Assembly (NCBI RefSeq): GCF_041296385.1
Contig: NC_091014.1
Location: forward strand, 20,993,578-21,057,577
From: Aphelocoma coerulescens
Lineage: Eukaryota; Chordata; Aves; Passeriformes; Corvidae
Reading direction: 5' to 3'
Length of the DNA stretch: 64,000 nt
Position numbers and translations under genes: made by a program. Below the pieces are notes generated by a model. That model was not told the origin of the DNA and made no database searches. It was given only the letters and a program-made list of their open reading frames with translations. Every line of letters begins with the position of its first letter. The stretch's first letter is position 1. Positions 1-19,849 of this stretch are shown here, piece by piece.

Positions 1-9390
<9,390 letters not shown>

Positions 9391-9416
9391 CTGCCTTGTT
9401 TTGTTTCTTGCTGTAG

Positions 9417-9482
9417 ACTGAAGACTCTGATCCTCCTTCAGCAGTGAAGAATTCAGCAAGGCAGACATCAAAGTGCTATTAA
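9417..9482 (+). other. SELENOO: Possible alternative last exon of SELENOO lacking Sec
   Basis: A strong acceptor (pyrimidine tract ending TTGCTGTAG, 9416) precedes a frame of 21 codons and TAA at 9480-9482. Inside the normal last exon there is a good donor, GAG|GTAAAG at 9255/9256, in phase 0. Splicing 9255 to 9417 keeps the frame, removes the Sec codon and the conserved end, and yields a tail beginning TEDSDPPSAV and ending SKCY. This is inferred from splice signals and phase only; it may be unused. Confidence 0.3.
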
Positions 9483-10697
9483 GTTACTGAAGCAACACTG
9501 CATTTGGATGCATCTGCAGCAGTCTTCAGCTGTGCTTAATTTGAAGCAATTGTGGATCATTGGAACAAACCATTAACAACCAACAGCCCATATACATCAG
9601 TAATCTAAATGTTTAGAGACCAAAGTCTTTCCTTTATTCTCACTACATTGCAAGTAAAAAGCAGTATTTTATGTCGAGGCAGGCTGAACTTCAAACATCC
9701 AAATGGAGTTGTTGCTATGTGAAGACAGAAATAGCAAGTCAGGAATCTGATCTGTTTTTGTCTGATGTCTTAACTAATAGTACTTCTAATATTTATTTAC
9801 TGATTTCCCTATGCAGGAACTTTCAGTCCTCTTTAATGGAGGAACAGATGCAGTGTTGCTTGTTTGAAGCTATGTTTCATTTAATTAAGTAGTTCATTTC
9901 TTGTGAGCCTTTAGATTGTATTTAATCATTACCTATTTTCAGAGAATTTGTGCAGGCTAGAATTTGGGGGGAACATTTGAATTTTTTTAAGAGCACAATT
10001 AAGGGAAATTATATCCATTTGCACTTGAAAACTTGGTGGTGAAGTTTATTCAGGTTCAGTATGTTTGCACACAGTGCACATAAATATCTACTAAACTCAG
10101 GAGTGCAGTTTGTAAGCCAGTTGCCTCGGGCAGGATCTATATGCCAAATTAGTGTGAGCCTTAAACTACCCCAGCACTCAACTCCAGGTTTTTGTTGTAC
10201 ATTGATTTCTGTGTTTGTGAAGTGTGCAGGTGAGGTACCTGCTCATCACACTGGTCAGTGGGGTTCTTCCATTCCTTCTCTAGTCTTGCACCATTTAGTT
10301 TGCTTCCATGGTCTTTGAAAATCTTTACGCTGGAAGTTTGCCATTTAGGAACATGCTATTTGAGCTGGGGTAAAAGATGATGGAGGATGTGGGAGGAGAA
10401 GAGGAGCTAACTTGCTTGCAAGTTACTTATGGATAACATTTCAGTTGAGGTTTCAGGGGAAGGTTGGTTGTCATTATTGTCACATCATCAAAAGAAAGTT
10501 GTTCTGTAGTTAGTTGTTACTTAACTTTCTGAACTTCTTTTTGAAGGCCTGTGTTACTAGTTCGGACACCTGAAAGGTTTGGTTTAATGCAAAGGCTTCT
10601 CTTTTCCAAAGAGACCAGTCTCTCACTGTGATTTACATGTCCTCAAGGAAATTCTTCTGCTACCCCCATGCAAGCTTGATATCAGCTTGGGTTGAAT
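9483..10697. other. SELENOO 3'UTR and flank
   Basis: Holds the SECIS and then AT-rich sequence. I see no canonical AATAAA in the first kilobase, so the 3' end of the transcript cannot be placed. No other gene is supported here. Confidence 0.5.
9711..9775 (+). promoter_or_regulatory. SELENOO: SECIS element (type 2 shape) in SELENOO 3'UTR
   Basis: RNA hairpin that recruits SECISBP2 and the Sec-specific elongation factor. The 5' core is GTGA at 9719-9722 and the 3' core is TGAT at 9763-9766, giving the non-Watson-Crick quartet. Between them an 11-bp helix forms without mismatch (9724-9734 with 9752-9762, two G-U pairs). The 5' side of the internal loop then has the conserved unpaired AA at 9736-9737, followed by a mini-stem TCAG/CTGA (9739-9742 with 9747-9750) closing a GAAT loop. 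The extra mini-stem above the AA makes it type 2. It lies about 330 nt after the UGA, well beyond the minimum spacing. Confidence 0.9.
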
Positions 10698-11086
10698 TGA
10701 GGAACAGCTGAGGGAGCTGGGGTTGTTCAGCCTGGAGAAAAGAAGACTCAGGGGTGACCTTATCATTCTCTACAACTACCTGAAAGGTGGTTGTAGTCAG
10801 GTGGGCGTTGGTCTCTTTTTCCAGGCTACAACTGACATATCAAGAGGACACAGTCTTAAGCTGTGCCAAGGGAAATTTAGGTTGGATGTTAGGAATAAGT
10901 TTTTTACTGAAAGAGTAGTAAAGTTCTGGAATCGTCTGCCCGGGGAGGTGGTGGAGTTACTGTCCCTGGATGTGTTTAAAAAAAGATTGGATGTGGCACT
11001 CAGTGCCATGGCTTAGTTAAGGTGGTGTTAGGGCATGGGTTGGACTCAGTGATCTTGAAGGTCTCTTCCAACCTGGTGATCCTGTG
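10698..11086 (+). mobile_element. CR1-type LINE, 5'-truncated 3' fragment
   Basis: Starts near GGAACAGCTGAGGGAGCTGG and GTTCAGCCTGGAGAA, runs through TTAGGTTGGATGTTAGGAA and GAGGTGGTGGAG, and ends with TTGGACTCAGTGATCTTGAA, GGTCTCTTCCAACCTGGTGA and TCCTGTG. This is the end of the CR1 reverse-transcriptase ORF and its 3'UTR, the dominant LINE family of birds and reptiles. A 97-codon frame inside it (10723-11016) is what remains of the ORF2 end. Boundaries are approximate and I see no clear target duplication. Confidence 0.9.
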
Positions 11087-13171
11087 TGAATTGTGCTCTT
11101 TAAGGTCTTCCTCAATATGAGCTGTCAGAAAACAGAACAGTTGGGAGTGTTGCTTATCCATCTGTACTAAGAATCAGTTTGTCCTTCTTGCTATCACAGG
11201 ACATAGGGGATGCTGTGATTGTAAACATTCACTCTGTCTTGGAGCTGGAGAAACTGATTTGTGACAAACTAGAATCTCTGACAAGCACAGCACTTTCTTT
11301 CTGTGAGATTTTGGAGTCCTTAGAGAAAAGGACAAGCTAGGTGTATTACCTAGCCCATGGAAGAATGATGTACTTGAAAGAGGTCTTCTAGGAATAATGC
11401 ATTTTTGTGGGACTCTGAGACTTCCATTGAGGATTATCCTTCCTTTAAACTTGGGTTACTGGAACCAAACTATTTAATGGAAACTTTAGCAGAAAGTCAG
11501 TGCTGGGTAAACAGTACTGCATCAGGGAGGAAAAGTGTGTTGTCAATTTGAAAGACACTTCAGACATCCCCCTGCAGAACCTGTGGTCTCTTACAGTGTG
11601 CCTGGTCCAAAAGGGAGTAATGGAGGGGGTGAAGTTGCTCCAGACTGATCAACATAACTGTGCTGATTTTGTTTCTCAGTTTATATCTTTTCTTTTGGGA
11701 CGCAGAGGGGAACAGAGTTTTAGAGGAGCTCTGTCCAAGCTTCTTGCTTAACAAAATGGTGTAGAAAGTAATGATTCTTAACCATACCTAAGGGATCGAG
11801 TCTTTTTAATGGCATTCTGATAATAACTTGGTGGGGTTGAGTAGGTCTCTATTAATAGTGGTATAGAGAAGAACAATGATACTATAATCATGTGTTTGGA
11901 CATACAAGAATTTGAATTAACTACCAAATTATTGTGCACCTATATTGCCAAAATCATGGAAGGAGATACTTTGGAATCATTTACTAGCAGTCTTATCTGT
12001 GAAAGGGAAAATCAATGTTACAGGGAGAAATGCAAATGCAATGGTATTTGCTGCTAAATATTCTTTGCTTACGTGTTGATCAAGTGCAAGAGCAGGGGTG
12101 GAATGATGAATGCAGCCCCTGGGTGTGGCTGCTTTGGTGTGCCACTTAGTAAAGTTGTGTTTGTAATAGATGTTCACCAACAGGTAGAAACTCAGAAGTT
12201 TTTTACCTGTTCCAGCTGCACTGACATCCAACTGCTCGGTTCCTCAGGGCATGCAATAATATCAGTGCTGTGTGTTTGAAGAAGCGTGATGATCCAAGGC
12301 CAAGTGGAATGCTTGTGCTCTTCCAGCACTCTCATTTCAGAAGGTGGGTCTCTGCTCAAACTATGACCTGTGATCTGTGAGTTTCTTCTGCTCTTGCTCC
12401 TGGAGCAGTGTGGAAGCAGGAGATTGTTCAGCACAATTAGACCAAATTTTGTCTTAGAACTTTATCACTTAGTTCTTCAGAGAGAAGGGAATACAGGTTA
12501 TAGCATTTGGGAGTCTAAATACTTGAATCATAATTTGCCGCTTGATTTTTACAGCTTGTATTTGCAGTAGGCTCTGAAAATAATATTTCTTACTGGTCAA
12601 ATATTCTGCTTATATAAAAGCCATGGAGGTATGCTCAAAATGAAGTGGTGACTCTTCTTATCAAAAGCTTTCTGTGGAAATACTTGTTTAGACTTAGCCT
12701 GTGGCTGTACCATATATTCTCAAGTACCCTTACATAAAATCAAGTGGTACCCAGATGACAAAACTGAAATGAGAACCTCTTGGAGATGAATCTCTGGGTA
12801 GTCTCACGTAATAGTGGGACTCCTTTCATGACTTGGTAAGATTTCACCATAACTCTGCTTCATCAGCTTGTAAATCTACAGTTGCTGAATGTTTTACTGT
12901 CAGCTCTTACTTTGGAATGTTGTGTGGGTTGTTTTGGTTTTTTTTTTTTTGTTTGTGGGTTGGGTGTTTTTTTTCCAAGTAAGCGCTACAGATTTGATTA
13001 TTTTATTAAAAGTAATAAAAATTGCAATTTTAATATTCTTGTCATGCCTATTTCCTGAAAGTTTTACTGTTCACAATACTGTTCACAGTGTAAGATCACA
13101 CAGTCTGTATCCTAAATAATGCTGCCACTAGCTTGGTTACATCTTTTCATTTGGCTTTATGCTTCCTGGGT
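11087..13171. other. Intergenic stretch, nothing recognised
   Basis: AT-rich unique-looking sequence with a short poly-T tract near 12940. No coding exon with paired splice sites or recognisable repeat was found on either strand. Confidence 0.4.
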
Positions 13172-13179
13172 TGACAGGG

Positions 13180-13425
13180 TGTTACAGTGGGGATACTGTA
13201 ACGCCTGTATCAAACCAGGAGTCCTGTGGAAAAGAACTATATATGGACGGATTCTTGCGAGATGTTTATTTCCCCAGCCGCATGGCCGGGGCTCTGCCCA
13301 GGAACTGCTCAATCACGGGACCCGAGGGTCCTTGCCCACGCAGGGGAACACAAACCAACCCATGGGGAACGAGGCTGACCAGGGGCAGGGAAACCCCTGC
13401 CTCCCTCAGGGCTCCCTGGGCTACA
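13180..13425 (-). mobile_element. Solo LTR of an endogenous retrovirus-like element
   Basis: Read on the minus strand the element begins TGTAGCCCAGGG and ends CCCACTGTAACA, so it has TG...CA termini over 246 bp. It carries AATAAA (plus-strand TTTATT at 13265-13270) about 85 bp before its 3' end, as expected for an R-U5 region. The same 8 bp, TGACAGGG, flank it at 13172-13179 and 13426-13433; retroviral target duplications are usually 4-6 bp, so part of this match may be chance. No internal retroviral coding region or second LTR is next to it, which fits a solo LTR left by recombination. It is much more GC-rich than its surroundings. I cannot name the family. Confidence 0.75.
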
Positions 13426-13433
13426 TGACAGGG

Positions 13434-14102
13434 GAGGGACCCCGACAACAGGGGGCAGATTTTAGTGTGCAGTGACAGTTCTCAGTTCCTCTCAACTGTA
13501 TACAAATGTTGCATTTGGTCCTGCCACTTCCCCCTAACACCTCTATTTTCCCTCACCCTGACATCAGCTGTGGAGGTGAAGGATGCAGCCATCCTGTGTA
13601 TGGGACAGGTACCATGCCATAGAAATCAAAGGGCACGATGGGCCGTGATAAAGCTCCACACATGACTACAAACTGCACCATTTTTGTTCATGCAATTCTT
13701 GCAGCAGATGCCTAATTAACAGGGGAACAGAAATTCAGGGGGAGAAGTCAGGTTTTCTAAACTAAGCATGCAAAATCTCTGTGTACTCCCTAGATAAGAA
13801 CATACTCAAGGCTTGATATAAAGTAAACTTTAATTCTACTTTTAATACTGCCTACTAGCCAGAAAACAAACCATTAATCCATTGTCTAGACTTCAGGGCA
13901 TTGCTCTGCACAGCCAAACATTTTGAGGTGTCCCAAGCATCTTTGTATTATTTTTTGCTTTGTATAAAAACTTAAAATCTTGTACTCATTCTCAAACAAA
14001 AACAAGCAAACAAAAACAAAAGGGAAAAAAAAGTCCTCAAAACCAGGGGGGAAAAAAAACCTACAAGAGAAAAAAGAGGATGTTTTAAAATATCAGTAAT
14101 TT
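13434..14102. other. Stretch between LTR and the next candidate exon
   Basis: No supported gene. The base composition drops back to AT-rich after about 13.65 kb, with A-rich tracts around 14.0-14.1 kb. Confidence 0.35.
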
Positions 14103-17100
14103 TCATAAAAACCAAGTTTCTTCCAGTTCTGTCAGGAAACAGGTTTGTGAGGATAGATCCACATAAGCACTATTGCTAACTGTTGGATCAGAGCCCATAG
14201 AAGAAATGGCTGCACATCACTTCTGCCATTTCTATTTCCTAATAACAGGGAAAAATCATATAAACAGCACACAGTAGTTTATAAAAACACTATCTGTTGA
14301 TCAACAGAAAGAAACATTATTAATCATATTATTTCAATGGATTTACAAGTCAAAGACTTAAAAATTGCTTTTCTTTCCTGCAGTTGCACTGTATTCCAGT
14401 ATAAGTGAAGGTATTATTGTATTCACTGTCTGAAGTTACCTTGACATACTTAACACACTTTAACCCAATCTTCCTATATTTTAAAATGAGCATGAAGCAT
14501 TGCATGTTGTAATGCTAATTTTGTAGAAGTGTTTCTTTATTACTTATGTGGTTTTAAAACATTAGCACAGACTCTTGTTTGAAATTTAAAACACATGAAG
14601 CAATGAGCAAAAATAAACTTCAGCAGCTTTTGCACACATTCAATGAGCCTGTCTATATTACAGAATAACTGGTTTCACAGCCTCTAACAAGCATGTGTTA
14701 CTTACACCGGTGCTTTTCAGGCTGGGGTTTGCAGGTCACAGGTGATGAGGTGCTAAATGTATTTACCACTAAGATGAACAGCGCACCATGACCTGTGACA
14801 AGTTTTGGAGCTCACAGTGATCCTCCAGGAAGTCCAGGAGCCAAGACTCACATACCCCATTGGATTAGGCATATAACAGTAACCCTATGCTTTTTTTTTA
14901 AACCAGGAGGAGAAATAGTTCTCTCCAGAGCAACCACTTCATCCTGAAACAGGTGTCTTAAAAAAGGTGGTAAATGTACTTATAAATGTCACAGTCTCTC
15001 TCCATTGACTACGAGAGGGAGCCCGGGATTAACAAGGGGGGCATTAGCTTTAGACACCTACAGTCACAATCATATAGACATAAGGACCCAAGCCTTTGTT
15101 GAAAAAAAACCCAGTACTGAATGATCTCTTCCTAAAGAAAGGGTATCTTTTGTCCCTGATCATGTTCTTCCTGCTTATTCAAAACAAGACTGCAACACCT
15201 AAGCTACAAAGACAAGCCAAGAATCATAGCAAAAATCAAGAACTAACAGCAGAGAATGTGTATGATATGGTTTAGTACTGAATGCAATCCATGTGCAGGG
15301 AAGAAGTGATGGCTGAAGTCTGTGAAAATCTTGGGGTTTCTTTGATGGTTTTGCTTGAGATTAACTCTAGTGAAGAGCAACTTCAGGTTAAGCCAAGTGT
15401 TTCTTTAGGGGTCAGTGGGTTAATTTTCTTTGTGCTTGTTTTTTTCCAAGTAGCTACATAACATTCTATGCAATATTTTGGAAAGCAAGAATTTTTCACA
15501 TTCAAGTCTAAACTGGAAAGCTAGCAGAAAAAAACCCTGTGCTTAGTACAGGAACTTGAAAATAAGAGCTTGAAAGCTGTCAAGACTTTTTCTAAGTCAC
15601 GTTTTTCTTAAAAACACTCCTAACATAGTGACACATTACCTTATGGTCCTTAGCCATTTTTTTCCATCCAGTTCCTGTCGTACCTAGAATTATACGGAAA
15701 ATATACAGTTAAGAAATAATATTACCCAAATGTAACTGTGAAAACTCCTAAAACACTCTTAAGCCCCAAAGATAACGTGATAATACCTAAAAATATCATC
15801 CCAAATAGAGATGATGGCCTGTGATGGCCAAGAAGATGCTGAAGGCCTTGGACCACATGAGCTATGTGGAAAGGCTGAGAGAGCTGTGCTTGTTTCTTTC
15901 CTGGAGTAGGGAAAGCTCAGGGCTTATCTGTGAAGCTTATCTGTGAACTACCTGGTGGATGGAATAAAAAAGATGGAGACAAACTCTTGTCATTGGTGCC
16001 ATGTAAAAGAAGAAGAGGGATGGGCACAAGTGAATATGGAGAAAACTTTATTTTAACAGAAGGATTTTTTTGTGTTAAACTGCTTCTCCTAAAGGAGAAC
16101 CACCACTCAGTGGTACTTACTGCATTGGGATAGCCTTCATCTTGGCAGACAGGAGAGAAGAGCACTGAGTTGAAAGAAAGAACCCACCTGCAATTCCCAA
16201 ACCAAGTTTTTTTGAAGCGTGGACAGGCAGCAGTAAAATCCTGAGGAGAAGGGACCCCCTTGGAACACGAAATGAGACACTGGTAGCAGAAGGAAGCAGG
16301 AAATCTCAAGCCTAGACCAAAAGATGACCTAAACAGGACTAATCCTAAGTAAAGCCGTAGTAGTTGAGGTGATGGAAGATGGAAGAAAACGCTTTCCCTG
16401 GTTTGTGAAGCCTTCACAATGACCAGAAGGTCCACAGGACCCTCTACAACATGTGGGGATGAATCAAGAGAAGAAAATGGTCTTGTTTGCCCCTTGTTTA
16501 TTCCAGCAACCTTTTTCTGATTCTCTGCCTGAGGAAGAAGAAACAGGTGGAAATAAAGCCAACCCATGGATTTCTGAACAGGGAATGCAAAGGCCTTTGA
16601 ATGAAAATACACCTTTGAGGACTCTCACAGTGTCTCCACTGCTCTCCTGCCCCCTAGCCCTCTGGAGAAGGCATCACAGCCAACTAGCCTAAACCTCCTC
16701 AGCAGGTACCTACCTCTCAGTGCTTAGCTGGGTCACTTGCAGCAGTCACCATCTCAGTAATTCTGTTTCAGGAAGTGATGTTGACTTACTGCTTACCCAC
16801 ACAGCTTCTTGAGCACAGAGTAAGTTGGATCCTCTAAGACTCCATGAGATGATAGAGTCTAGGAACTCCAGAGCAGTACTGCCACTCCACACACAACTGC
16901 TGTTGCTACCCAGAACTTTCTGACTCTCAGAACAGGCAAGGGGGGTAAAGAGCCTTCTCCTCTAGTTTAACCAAGTTCCCTTAGAACAGATGAAGTCCAT
17001 ACATACGGTGCCATCTTACACAAGCTGAACTACCACAGAAGCCGTGACTTCACAAATGCATAAAGCACAGAAGTACTCAGCAGCAGTCACTCTTAGAGAA

Positions 17101-19321
17101 ACCAGCAACTTCAAAGTGTTTCCAGCTTTAGGCCAATGTGAATGCATCAGTAAGTTTGGATCCAAACCTAACAGCATAAATAGACAAAATATTTCCAGTA
17201 GCACCCAAGGTTAAACAGTACTGGCTAGAAACCTTTGTCACATACCTGGCTGCAGAGAGGAGGGAGAAGATTTTTGATTAAGGAGCTGAAGAAGAAAGAA
17301 GAACAGCCTTAAGTTCAAAGGTCTTCAGGGATACACAAAGAACATGGCCTACATGTAGATGTGGCAAAGAAAAAAGCTAGCTAGAAAGACCACTAAAATA
17401 CAAGAGGGCAGATGGAAAATGAAAGCAGGAAAGGAACAAAAATTGAGAGAGAGCGTAGGGAGCCGACATTCCCTTTCTCACATTATGTAGGGAAACTGGT
17501 TTCATAAATCCACCCATTCACACTGGTTGCAGGCAGCAGAGTTCACTATTCTTTTCTGTGACAACACACATTCATTTTTAGCAGCCTTTGGCACGGCAGT
17601 TAGGATTGAAGCTTGACAGTTTGTAAATATAACAACCGGCCTCCAGTCCCAAAATCTTCTTGCAACACTTGCAGCAGACAGACATTCCCTGCCTTGGGCT
17701 ATGTACTAAGGCCCCAGCTTCCAAATTCTGGTACACAGACCACTAACAGTACTTCCTATTTATGAGTTGGAGAAGGAAGACCAGGTTTTAAGACTTTCCT
17801 GAATACACTGAACATTGAGTGGTTTGAGGCTACAGGCCGTGACAAAAAGTCTCAGTTCCCTAATTTTGGGAAGATGGATCACAACAGAATGTGTGGCTCA
17901 GTTTAGTAAGAGGGAGGATAAATTCACAGCAGGAAATCTGAGTCCCAGACACCAGCCTTCTGCTTTAATTCAGAGAAATCTGGCACGCTGAGGTTTCAAG
18001 CTTTCTCTTAAGAGTATCTGGTTGAAATGGTAAGAAATGGGTAAGTTTTCTGTGGATTTAGCAGTCTTTTACTTTACTTATTCAAGGAAGAAAACTTCAG
18101 AATATGATACAGTATTAGGGTTCAAAGGGAGTCCCAAGAAGACAAACTGTGTATAGTGAGAGTGAATTATCCTCAGCTCATCTGCTGATAAAAAACTAAA
18201 AGTATCCATAGGTTGTAATCAAGATCAGAGAGAACTTCAGGGGACTCTGTCCTACCAACAAAGCTGCACTAGGAAGGAGAAATGTTGATATATAAGGAAG
18301 CCCTAAAACTAGGAAGCAAAAACCCTCGAGACATCAGTAACTGAAGACTGGGAAAATTCATACATAATTGTTCAACAACTTCCTTGAGAGTATGCTCAAG
18401 GCTGTGAGACACACATGCTCTGGAAAGAATCTCTATGGGATATAAAGAATCTTCAGTGAAAACAGGCAGGGGTAGCTTTTCTCATCCCCAGTACCCTTGA
18501 AAACCATGCCCTACTAATCAAAGTGAAAGGATTTGTGACTGCCTTCCCACTTCTCTTGACAGGGCAAGAGAATCAGTACAAAAAAAAAAAAAAAACAAAA
18601 CAAAAAAAAACCAAACAAACAGCAAAAAAATCCCTTCGTCCAGACCACAGATGTTAGCACCTTATCTGAGCTAAAATCAACCACTGTGTAGAGGCAGTGG
18701 TAAATTCCAAGGCTCACACTGAGTTTTGCAGATACCACAGGCAGTCTTCTTCACTGTCACATGAGAACAGGTGCACAGTAAGCAGCCAAAGGAAAAGGAA
18801 TTCTGCACAGCAAAAGCTCTGGGCAGTATAATTTTTGTTTCAGTCTGGTGTTGTCAGCCAGGTCTCTGACACAAAGAGCCTGGCATCAATATACCTTGTG
18901 GAATTTCCACCCGTTAACTTGATGAATACCTTAAATGAAACACATCATAGTCCCCAAAAGAAGCATCTGATGTTATGAAGGGTCTAAAGCAGACAATAGT
19001 TACACCAGTGTATTGCTGTCAAATCCTTACCTTTAGAGTGTTATGTTTGACTTGTTCTAGTACCACGGGAAAACTCTCTAAACCAGATGGCTGGGGAAAG
19101 GCTTTCTGAGCAGCCTCTACTCAGAAAATTCTGTTGCTCTCTTACCATTGCATGCATTCTTGCAGTTGGTTTATAGCAGTTTTAATTTCCAAACATGCCA
19201 ACAGTAGTTTCTGCAAATCCTGGGCACAAGCTGTTGCTTCTCTTTGTGCATAATTCCAGGCACTCTTGCAGTCACAAACGCAATGGTCAGACTGAAGATG
19301 GTTTTCTTCCACCTCCTGCAA
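14103..19321 (-). CDS. Candidate unrecognised multi-exon gene (Ig-like and helical segments)
   Basis: I do not recognise this gene. Minus-strand segments with good acceptor and donor sites, 5' to 3': 19146-19321, 18661-18718 (weak), 17246-17285, 17020-17167, 16121-16240, 15640-15683, 14706-14752 and 14103-14209. Phases agree from 17246 to 17020, and from 16121 to the stop at 14103. In that last run the frame is DFTAACPRFK..., VRQELDGKKWLRTI, TSSPVTCKPQPEKHR and a tail with SNSAYVDLSS, an ITIM-like YxxL. The 17020 exon instead ends in phase 2, which in 16121-16240 would give VILLLPVHASKKLG and a glycine-rich hydrophobic run, stopping in 15640-15683. So the model is not closed. A CpG island at 19.85-20.86 kb could be its promoter. 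A helical Cys-containing part followed by an Ig-like part resembles the IZUMO/SPACA6 plan; that is a guess. Several exons could be chance. Confidence 0.4.
15810..16080 (+). mobile_element. Diverged CR1-type LINE fragment
   Basis: GGCCAAGAAGATGCTGAAGG, ATGAGCTATGTGGAAAGGCT, GAGAGAGCTG, then AATAAAAAAGATGGAGACAA, ACTCTTGTCATTGGTGCC and GGGATGGGCACAAGTGAATA follow the order of the CR1 ORF2 end. It is more diverged than the copy at 10.7 kb and truncated at both ends. It lies in an intron of the minus-strand candidate gene. Confidence 0.75.
16121..16240 (-). CDS. Coding-like exon, unknown gene, two open frames
   Basis: Acceptor CCCTTCTCCTCAG and donor GCA|GTAAGT bracket 120 nt. Frame 0 gives DFTAACPRFKKTWFGNC and later SPVCQDEGYPNA and joins in phase to 15640-15683, 14706-14752 and a stop at 14103. 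Another frame gives LLLPVHASKKLGLGIAGGFF, which could be a membrane segment following the Ig-like exon. A CR1 fragment ends about 40 bp from its donor. Confidence 0.4.
17020..17167 (-). CDS. Coding-like exon, end of an Ig-like domain, unknown gene
   Basis: Acceptor TTTATGCTGTTAG, donor GT|GTAAGA, 148 nt open. The peptide runs LDPNLLMHSHWPKAG then LKLLVSLRVTAAEYFCALC and EVTASVVVQL. The L-x-V-T-x-x-E-Y-F-C pattern followed by a beta-rich run is the F and G strand signature of an immunoglobulin fold. It joins in phase to the 40-nt exon 17246-17285 (acceptor CTTTCTTCTTCAG, donor CCAG|GTATGT) across an 78-nt intron. The following exon is not settled. Confidence 0.45.
19146..19321 (-). CDS. Coding-like exon, helical and Cys-rich, unknown gene
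   Basis: Acceptor ATTTTACAG and donor TG|GTAAGA flank 176 nt open in one frame (phase 0 in, phase 2 out). The peptide contains DHCVCDCKSAWNYAQREA, then CAQDLQKLLLACLEIK and INQLQECMQ. Heptad-like Leu/Ile spacing suggests amphipathic helices, and the paired Cys (CVCDC) suggest disulfides in a secreted or ectodomain protein. No homologue comes to mind. Confidence 0.5.
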
Positions 19322-19849
19322 CTGTAAAATCACAGGAAGAATCCACAGTCGTCAGGTGAGCTTTTGTACAGAGGAGTCTGCTGCTGCCCGAGGATTCACA
19401 TGCTGCAGGTATCTGCCCATACCCTCTGCCCAAAGAACTGTAATCATCTCAAGTACCTTTAAAGCTTTGCTTTTACTAGCGAATGAACACAAGCTATGTT
19501 ACTTTGCCCTCCACGGATTTCCTAGAGCACAGCTCTGAACACCAATACTGCCCCTCCGACCTTTTTGGTGACTTAGGATGCTCTTTGTATTCACTCGGCT
19601 CCTCTGTATAAACATGAATTTAAAAGTTCATCCTTCTGCAGTGACTTCACACGTGCCTCATAAGGGTCAGATTTAAAATATTTTTTCTTTTAGAACTCTA
19701 AGGCCTCCCTACCTCTGTTCTTGGAAAAACGCTGCGAAAGGTGGTCCTTGACTCAGAAGGTAACTTACACTTCCCTTGCAGTAAAACCGCTTAAGGATGG
19801 CAAATTCTAGCAGGGCCAAAGAAGGGGGAAAAAATACAGAGTAAGTTAC

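Noticed and set aside
10723..11016. 97-codon frame on the plus strand
   Set aside because: It is the end of the CR1 LINE ORF2, not a host gene.
13119..13475. 118-codon frame on the plus strand
   Set aside because: Antisense through the solo LTR; no host gene features.
15917..16612. 231-codon open frame on the minus strand
   Set aside because: As one exon it runs antisense through a CR1 fragment and has no known domain. Only its middle part (16121-16240) is kept, as a splice-bounded candidate exon.
18514..18738. Apparent transmembrane protein with a Phe-rich run
   Set aside because: The hydrophobic stretch is translated from a poly-T/poly-A tract at 18582-18612.
14103..19321. Firm naming of the candidate gene as an IZUMO/SPACA6 member or as a cytokine receptor
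   Set aside because: Only the order of a helical Cys-rich part and an Ig-like part, or a YxxL tail, supports either. No diagnostic motif is long enough, and the exon chain is not closed.
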